The notes under the pieces are model-generated. The model worked only from the letters and a program-made list of their open reading frames with translations, was not told the DNA's origin and did no database searches. A DNA stretch of 64,000 nt from an uncultured Eubacteriales bacterium (GTDB lineage: Bacteria; Bacillota; Clostridia; Oscillospirales; Acutalibacteraceae): assembly GCA_934454845.1 (NCBI GenBank), contig CAKSGV010000008.1, forward strand, positions 13,962 to 77,961. Direction: 5' to 3'. Made by a program: the position numbers and the translations under genes. Below, in pieces: positions 58,714-64,000 of this stretch; the stretch's first letter is position 1, and each line of letters starts with the position of its first letter.

Positions 58714-60027
58714 TTATTTTATTAGAGTTCCGCCGTCGGATTTTAAAAGAATAAAAATATTTTCTGTTTCGAGTGACGAAACTCCTATAAAAACCAGCAT
58801 TTCTTCATCTTTTTGAGTTTTACATAAAAACTCATAGCACCGCACCTCGGAGCCTCCGCTTGTAGGTATAAGCGCTATTCCCGATTTTTCGACCGTAAGC
58901 TTTTTATTGATCTTTTGCTCCGCTTCTTCTAAAGAATGCTCCGCCGAAAGAAAAGCGCGCTGCATATGGTTTGTGAGATAACCGCTCGCCTCGTAAAATA
59001 CCGTTTCCCCGCTTTCGAGCGATACGCCGACTTTAATAAGATCGGTGTAACATACCGTTCTGCCGTCAAGATAGGCAAAATTCACCGTGCAAACCCCCTC
59101 GTCACAGTAATAGTATGTGGAAACCATATTTTCAATTCCTTTATCTTTTAAAAACTCTTCGGCTTTTTTAAGCGCCTCTTCTTTTGATATCACGGCTTTT
59201 TTAAAATCTTCGCTTTTTCTCATATAGACTGTATATCCGCCGTTTTTACTGACGGTTATCTCTGTTTTGCCCGTAAATCTGTAAGAGGGGATTTTTGATT
59301 TTATTTCATTTGAAAATTTAAGATTTTTTTCACCTGTAAACTCTTTTGCAATATTTAAAGCTTCTTCTTTTGAAATTTCAGGCTTTGCCGAAGTCATAAC
59401 CGGTTTTTTGTTTAAAATATGATCGGAATAAGGTCCGTCGTAAATAAGAGTGGGATAATCTGTAAGGTTTTCTTCAAGCTCTGTCAGGACAGTCGCTAGA
59501 GATTCGTCGTCTGAAGATATTTTTTCTTCGATTTCTTCCGCCCAATATACGGAGCTGTTGATATTTTCCTGATTATCGCTTAAAACTCCAGAAATGGTCT
59601 TAGCCGTGCTTAAAAGCTTTAAAAAATCATTCTCCTGTTTATCGGTTATCTCCTCGTCTTTACTAACCGATCCCGATACGCTTAAAGCATAGTTTCCGAC
59701 CTGTGACAAAAACCTGTTAAGCGTGCTGTTCTCGGAATTTAAAACAGGCAGAGTCGAAAGCGCATTTTTTGCAAGCTGAGCCTCGCTGTATAACTCGGCA
59801 CTCAAAGCGCTTAATTTTTTCGAGCCCGAAAGATATACTATTTTATCTAAAATTATCCCGATATTATTTATTCTTGAATCCAGCTCGCTGTAGGCTTTTG
59901 AATAATTGTTTTTTATCTCAAGCTCATATTTGTTCGAAACGCTTTTTTCTTTTATAACGGCACCGATTATCAGAAAAACAAAGGCGGAGCAAAAAGACGC
60001 TATCCTTATCTTCATCATTTTATTCAT
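58714..60027 (-). CDS. ypeB: Germination protein YpeB
   Basis: 437 residues. N-terminal membrane anchor (about 6-25), a helical part with YSKAYSELDSRINNIGIILDKIVYLSGSKKL typical of YpeB, and PepSY-type repeats in the C-terminal half (KEEALNIAKEFTGEKNLKF; KEEALKKAEEFLKDKGIEN; SLEEAEQKINKKL). YpeB stabilises the spore cortex-lytic enzyme SleB in the spore. In most spore formers sleB is next to ypeB; it is not here, since the neighbours are the ileS leader and a small peptidase. ATG 60027 follows AAGGAAGTGCCTTT. Confidence 0.92.
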   Translation of the reverse strand: MNKMMKIRIASFCSAFVFLIIGAVIKEKSVSNKYELEIKNNYSKAYSELDSRINNIGIILDKIVYLSGSKKLSALSAELYSEAQLAKNALSTLPVLNSENSTLNRFLSQVGNYALSVSGSVSKDEEITDKQENDFLKLLSTAKTISGVLSDNQENINSSVYWAEEIEEKISSDDESLATVLTELEENLTDYPTLIYDGPYSDHILNKKPVMTSAKPEISKEEALNIAKEFTGEKNLKFSNEIKSKIPSYRFTGKTEITVSKNGGYTVYMRKSEDFKKAVISKEEALKKAEEFLKDKGIENMVSTYYYCDEGVCTVNFAYLDGRTVCYTDLIKVGVSLESGETVFYEASGYLTNHMQRAFLSAEHSLEEAEQKINKKLTVEKSGIALIPTSGGSEVRCYEFLCKTQKDEEMLVFIGVSSLETENIFILLKSDGGTLIK

Positions 60028-60089
60028 AAAGGCACTTCCTTTTTATGGCTTTTCTGATTTATTTTTGACTTAAATTGTATTTAATATAC

Positions 60090-60118
60090 TTGATTTTTAG
60101 ATTACATTGTGTTATTAT
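60090..60118 (+). promoter_or_regulatory. Promoter of ileS leader
   Basis: TTGATT (60090-60095), 17 bases, TATTAT (60113-60118), giving a transcript start near 60125, directly at the beginning of the T-box leader. Confidence 0.7.
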
Positions 60119-60127
60119 ATTCTAAAA

Positions 60128-60376
60128 GCTGTGATGAAGACAGTAACTAAAATATAAGCGGTCTTAAGCGAGCCGAAAAGCGGTGTGAGTTCGGTAGGCC
60201 GGATTTTAGCGAATATCACTTCGGAGCCGCAGTGTGAAAGATATTATCGATTAGCATTTGCCGTTTGATTCTGCGTTAAGGAATTCACGGATGTCAGTCC
60301 GTCGTAATAGGTGGTTTATAAGGTAAAATTATCATCCTTGTCCTATTATGGGCGGGGATTTTATTTTTTAAAGAGG
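60128..60376 (+). promoter_or_regulatory. T-box leader controlling ileS (Ile)
   Basis: The leader starts with GATGAAGACAGTAA, as T-box stem I does, and has the candidate specifier ATC (Ile) in GAATATCACTTCGG near 60213-60226. The T-box region reads AATAGGTGGTTTATAAGG (near 60307-60324), with TGGT to pair with the 3' end of uncharged tRNA-Ile (discriminator A). AATAGG and AAGG pair with CCTT and CCTATT to form the antiterminator. The competing terminator pairs ATCCTTGTCC with GGGCGGGGAT, including G-U pairs, followed by TTTTATTTTTT. Uncharged tRNA-Ile should favour readthrough. The T-box core departs from the common GGGTGGNACCGCG. Confidence 0.9.
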
Positions 60377-60384
60377 TAAGAGTT

Positions 60385-63300
60385 ATGTACAAAGAAATTT
60401 CACCTAATGTTGATTTCGTGGAAAACGAAAAAGAAATCAAAAAATTTTGGGATGACGCCGGAATTTTTGAAAAAAGCATAGAGCAAAGAGCCAAAGGCGA
60501 GCCTTATGTGTTTTATGACGGCCCTCCGACGGCTAACGGCAAACCACACATCGGTCATGTTTTGACCAGAGTCATCAAAGATATGATTCCGAGATATAAA
60601 ACAATGAAAGGCTGTATGGTTCCGAGAAAAGCAGGTTGGGATACCCACGGTCTGCCTGTTGAACTTGAAGTTGAAAAAGCGCTTGGTCTTGACGGAAAAG
60701 AGCAGATCGAAGAATACGGCTTAGAGCCTTTTATCGATCACTGCAAGGAAAGCGTATGGAAATATAAAGGAATGTGGGAGGATTTCTCCAAAACAGTCGG
60801 ATTTTGGGCGGATATGGACAACCCATATGTTACATATGACAATAACTTCATAGAGTCCGAATGGTGGGCACTTAAAAAAATATTTGAAAAAGGTCTCTTA
60901 TATAAAGGCTTTAAAATAGTGCCTTATTGCCCAAGATGCGGCACTCCGCTCTCAAGCCACGAAGTTGCGCAGGGATATAAAGCGGTAAAAGAAAGAAGCG
61001 CGGTTGTAAGATTTAAAAAATCCGATGAAAACGCTTATTTCCTCGCCTGGACCACTACTCCGTGGACTCTTCCTTCCAACACTGCTCTTTGCGTAAACCC
61101 AAATGAAACCTACTGCAAGGTAAAAGCGTCTGACGGATATGTTTATTATCTTGCTAAAGCTTTGGCCGATAAGGTTCTTTCGAAACTCGCGGAAGACGAT
61201 AATAAGCCTTATGAAATTCTGGAAGAATTTAAAGGAAAAGACCTTGAATACTGCAAATACGAGCCTTTATTCGATTTTGTAAAGCCAATAGCCGAAAGTC
61301 AGAAAAAAGACGCGTTTTTCGTAATGTGCGACGATTATGTAACTATGACAGACGGTACGGGTATCGTTCACTGTGCGCCTGCTTTCGGTGAAGATGACGC
61401 GAGAGTAGGAAGGAGATACGATCTTCCCTTTATTCAGCTTGTTGACTCAAAGGGCGATCTTACAAAAGAAACACCTTATGCGGGAAAATTCGTAAAAGAC
61501 GCCGATCCTCTCGTTTTAAAGGATCTTGACGCTAAAGGTCTTCTTTTTGACGCTCCGAAATTCGAGCATGATTATCCTTTCTGCTGGAGATGCGATACAC
61601 CTCTTATCTATTACGCAAGAGAATCGTGGTTTATAAAAATGACCGCGGTTAAAGATGATCTTATCAGGAACAACGATACCATAAACTGGATACCCGAGAG
61701 CATAGGAAAAGGCAGATTCGGCGATTGGCTTAAAAATGTTCAGGACTGGGGAATTTCGAGGAACAGATACTGGGGCACTCCGCTTAATATCTGGCAGTGC
61801 GAATGCGGTCATCTTCACAGCATAGGAAGCATTGAAGAATTAAAATCTATGTCTGATAACTGCCCAGACAATATCGAGCTTCACCGCCCTTATATCGACG
61901 CGGTAACTATAAAATGCCCTGAGTGCGGAAAGCAAATGCACAGAGTACCTGAGGTTATAGACTGCTGGTTTGATTCAGGCTCAATGCCCTTTGCTCAGCA
62001 CCATTATCCTTTTGAAAATAAGGAGCTTTTCGAATCGCAGTTCCCTGCCGACTTTATTTCCGAGGCGGTAGATCAGACGAGGGGCTGGTTCTATTCCCTC
62101 CTTGCTATTTCAACGCTTATTTTCAATAAAGCGCCTTATAAGAATGTAATCGTCTTAGGTCACGTTCAGGATGAAAACGGACAGAAAATGTCTAAATCCA
62201 AAGGCAACGCAGTCGATCCTATGGAGGCGCTCGAAACCTACGGAGCCGACGCTATCCGTTGGTACTTCTACACAAACTCCGCTCCCTGGCTTCCGAACAG
62301 ATTTCACGGGAAAGCCGTAATTGAGGGTCAGAGAAAGTTTATGGGTACCCTTTGGAACACTTATGCTTTCTATGTTCTTTATGCAAATATAGATAATTTT
62401 GATCCGACAAAATATAATTCAAGCGATCTTAAGCTCACGGTAATGGATAAATGGCTGATATCAAAGCTTAATTCTATGGTAAAGACCGTTGATAACAACC
62501 TTAATTCATATAAAATTCCCGAGGCCGCAAAGGCTCTTTCAAGCTTTGTGGATGAAATGAGCAACTGGTATGTCCGCCGAAACAGAGAGCGCTATTGGGT
62601 TCAGGGTATGACAGATGATAAAGCCACAGCTTATTATGTGCTTTATTCTGCTCTCGTTACTACCGCAAAAGCCGCGGCTCCCATGATCCCGTTTATGGCT
62701 GAAAGTATTTATCAGAATCTTGTAAGAAGCGTAGACAAAAATGCTCCTATAAGCATTCATTTATGCGACTTCCCCGAATGTGATGAAAAAGCTATCGATA
62801 AAGAACTTGAAGAAAATATGGATACCGTTCTTGAAATAGTAGTTCTCGGAAGAGCCGCAAGAAACGGTGCTGTGCTTAAAAACCGCCAGCCGCTCAATAA
62901 AATGTTTGTAAGCTCAAAGGATAAGCTCGACGGATTTTATACCGATATTATCAAAGACGAGCTTAACATCAAAAATGTTGAGTTTACAGACGATGTCGAA
63001 GGATTTGTAAATTATAATTTCAAGCCCCAGCTTAAAACAGTCGGCCCGAAATACGGCAAGCAGTTAAACGACATAAGAAAAGCTCTCTCTGAGCTCGACG
63101 GCACTCTTGCAAAAGCCGAGCTTGATAAAAACGGTAAGCTTACTCTCAATTTATCATCCGGCACAGTTGAACTTACGGCTGACGATCTTCTTATCGAAAC
63201 TTCTCAGAAAGAAGGATATTATACCGTCAGCGATAACGGAATAATAGTTTCTATTGACACCGTTTTAACCGAAGACCTTATCTGCGAGGGATTTGCCCGC

Positions 63301-63534
63301 GAAATGATAAGCAAAATTCAGACTATGAGAAAAGACGCGGGATTCTGCGTTACCGATCATATCAATATTTCGATCGACGGTTCACAAAAAATTCTTGACA
63401 TTGCGCTTAAAATGTGCGAGGATATAATAAAGGATACTTTGGCAGACTCGCTTAAGCACGAAGATCCCAAAGAATTTATAAAAGAATGGGATATCAATGG
63501 CGAGAATGTTACTATCGGTATTGAAAAAGTCTGA
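60385..63534 (+). CDS. ileS: Isoleucyl-tRNA synthetase
   Basis: 1,049 residues. HIGH motif in GKPHIGHVLTRV, KMSKS in GQKMSKSKGN, CP1 editing domain (TTTPWTLPSNTAL; GTGIVHCAPAFGEDD), two CxxC pairs in the middle (CECGHL, CPECGKQ) and a long C-terminal anticodon-binding region. Length and the N-terminus (FWDDAGIFEKS, KAGWDTHGLPVELEVEKAL) are those of the eukaryote-like type 2 IleRS, the class known for low mupirocin sensitivity, rather than the about 920-residue type 1. ATG 60385 follows AAAGAGGTAAGAGTT. It is controlled by the T-box immediately upstream. Confidence 0.97.
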   Translation: MYKEISPNVDFVENEKEIKKFWDDAGIFEKSIEQRAKGEPYVFYDGPPTANGKPHIGHVLTRVIKDMIPRYKTMKGCMVPRKAGWDTHGLPVELEVEKALGLDGKEQIEEYGLEPFIDHCKESVWKYKGMWEDFSKTVGFWADMDNPYVTYDNNFIESEWWALKKIFEKGLLYKGFKIVPYCPRCGTPLSSHEVAQGYKAVKERSAVVRFKKSDENAYFLAWTTTPWTLPSNTALCVNPNETYCKVKASDGYVYYLAKALADKVLSKLAEDDNKPYEILEEFKGKDLEYCKYEPLFDFVKPIAESQKKDAFFVMCDDYVTMTDGTGIVHCAPAFGEDDARVGRRYDLPFIQLVDSKGDLTKETPYAGKFVKDADPLVLKDLDAKGLLFDAPKFEHDYPFCWRCDTPLIYYARESWFIKMTAVKDDLIRNNDTINWIPESIGKGRFGDWLKNVQDWGISRNRYWGTPLNIWQCECGHLHSIGSIEELKSMSDNCPDNIELHRPYIDAVTIKCPECGKQMHRVPEVIDCWFDSGSMPFAQHHYPFENKELFESQFPADFISEAVDQTRGWFYSLLAISTLIFNKAPYKNVIVLGHVQDENGQKMSKSKGNAVDPMEALETYGADAIRWYFYTNSAPWLPNRFHGKAVIEGQRKFMGTLWNTYAFYVLYANIDNFDPTKYNSSDLKLTVMDKWLISKLNSMVKTVDNNLNSYKIPEAAKALSSFVDEMSNWYVRRNRERYWVQGMTDDKATAYYVLYSALVTTAKAAAPMIPFMAESIYQNLVRSVDKNAPISIHLCDFPECDEKAIDKELEENMDTVLEIVVLGRAARNGAVLKNRQPLNKMFVSSKDKLDGFYTDIIKDELNIKNVEFTDDVEGFVNYNFKPQLKTVGPKYGKQLNDIRKALSELDGTLAKAELDKNGKLTLNLSSGTVELTADDLLIETSQKEGYYTVSDNGIIVSIDTVLTEDLICEGFAREMISKIQTMRKDAGFCVTDHINISIDGSQKILDIALKMCEDIIKDTLADSLKHEDPKEFIKEWDINGENVTIGIEKV

Positions 63535-63549
63535 AAGGACGGTTAAAAA

Positions 63550-63885
63550 ATGGAGCAGAATAACAACGAAATAATCGATATCAGTTCAGGATATTCAGCA
63601 CCTGCGAAAAGCAGCGGATCTAACCCTATCAATACTTACAGCGAGGGTATTTTTCGCCATATAGGAACAATCATTAAAGCCATTTCCTTTATAGTAGCTT
63701 TCGGAATTATAATTATTTCGCTCGTCGCGGCATATTTCATATTCACAAAAGAAAAGCTTTATATGGCTTTATCTGTCGGTATTATCGTTGCAGGCACCTT
63801 TTTGGCGCTTATCAATATGTTTGTTCTCTACGGAATGGGACAAATTCTCACTCAGAACAGCGAAATTTTAAAAAGATTCAAATAA
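63550..63885 (+). CDS. Small membrane protein of unknown function
   Basis: 111 residues. A polar N-terminal about 40 residues, then two hydrophobic helices (about 43-66, IKAISFIVAFGIIIISLVAA, and about 75-97, LSVGIIVAGTFLALINMFVL) and a short polar tail. No family recognised. It starts 15 bases after ileS with GAAAGGACGG upstream, so it is probably co-transcribed from the T-box-controlled promoter, and a terminator follows about 55 bases later. Confidence 0.78.
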   Translation: MEQNNNEIIDISSGYSAPAKSSGSNPINTYSEGIFRHIGTIIKAISFIVAFGIIIISLVAAYFIFTKEKLYMALSVGIIVAGTFLALINMFVLYGMGQILTQNSEILKRFK

Positions 63886-63941
63886 TTTGAAATTTCTAAG
63901 TAAAAAAGGCTCGGGTTTTGCCCCAATGTCATTAAGTTAAG

Positions 63942-63985
63942 AAAAATCGAACTTCACAATATGTGAGGTTCGATTTTTTTGTAAC
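63942..63985 (+). terminator. Rho-independent terminator of ileS unit
   Basis: AAAAATCGAACTTCAC (63942-63957), five-base loop, GTGAGGTTCGATTTTT with one mismatch, then a T run. Confidence 0.88.
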
Positions 63986-64000
63986 GGTTTTTGAATTTTT

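Noticed and set aside
1..64000. CRISPR array, rRNA operon, prophage or complete insertion sequence
   Set aside because: No regularly spaced repeats, no rRNA-like sequence, no phage structural genes and no transposase were found on either strand.

Overview
This is an AT-rich stretch of a Firmicutes chromosome, most likely from an anaerobic, spore-forming gut member of the Clostridia (Oscillospiraceae/Ruminococcaceae type). The evidence is the yicC-remA-gmk-rpoZ-priA-def-fmt-rsmB-rlmN-prpC-prkC-rsgA gene order, a T-box in front of ileS, the sporulation and germination genes cwlD-like and ypeB, RNase J and an RNase M5-like Toprim protein, and many TTG starts behind an AGGTGA ribosome binding site. 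The placement is inferred from gene content only.

Layout. 1-4437: a carbohydrate locus with a DUF6259-like hydrolase (cut by the window edge), a GH38-type mannosidase that has lost its catalytic domain, and a divergent AraC regulator. 4438-7245: radA, a CwlD-like amidase and a CmpB-like membrane protein. 7268-7543: a 276-bp element with 29-bp inverted ends. 7610-11408: a four-gene tRNA sulfur/t6A modification operon (mnmA, tcdA, cysteine desulfurase, ttcA-like). 11442-19719: a second sugar locus (AraC regulator, GH5-like, GH36, then CDP-alcohol phosphatidyltransferase and GH2). 19798-20813: a 1-kb GNAT-carrying remnant between 17-bp direct repeats, one of them the 3' end of lysS. 20785-25266: lysS and greA leftward, and a polyprenyl sugar transferase with a nucleotidyltransferase rightward. 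25331-28784: S1-domain protein, Mrp, TrmB, an unknown membrane protein and a 65-residue ferredoxin-thioredoxin-reductase-like protein.

28800-45830 is one long leftward cluster of 18 core genes read from a strong promoter before yicC: RNA and translation functions, the PrkC/PrpC kinase-phosphatase pair, manganese export, a shortened ComEC, HolA, RNase M5-like, a WYL regulator and PncC. 45840-49642 holds an accessory-looking module: a 572-residue double-HTH regulator divergent from a zinc-ribbon membrane protein and a zinc-ribbon PrsW-type intramembrane protease. A decayed serine hydrolase gene and tRNA-Ser(GGA) follow. 50788-58201 is a leftward operon rnj-rplI-dnaB-tilS-hpt-ftsH. The window ends with a small C39-like peptidase, ypeB, and ileS under a T-box with a small membrane protein behind it.

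The points most worth a second look are the catalytic-domain deletion in the GH38 protein, the regulator/zinc-ribbon/PrsW module, the lysS 3'-end att-like repeats, rlmN with no ATG/GTG/TTG start (AUC is the best candidate), the inverted-repeat element abutting the mnmA promoter, and the 13-bp inverted repeat framing the GH5 promoter.
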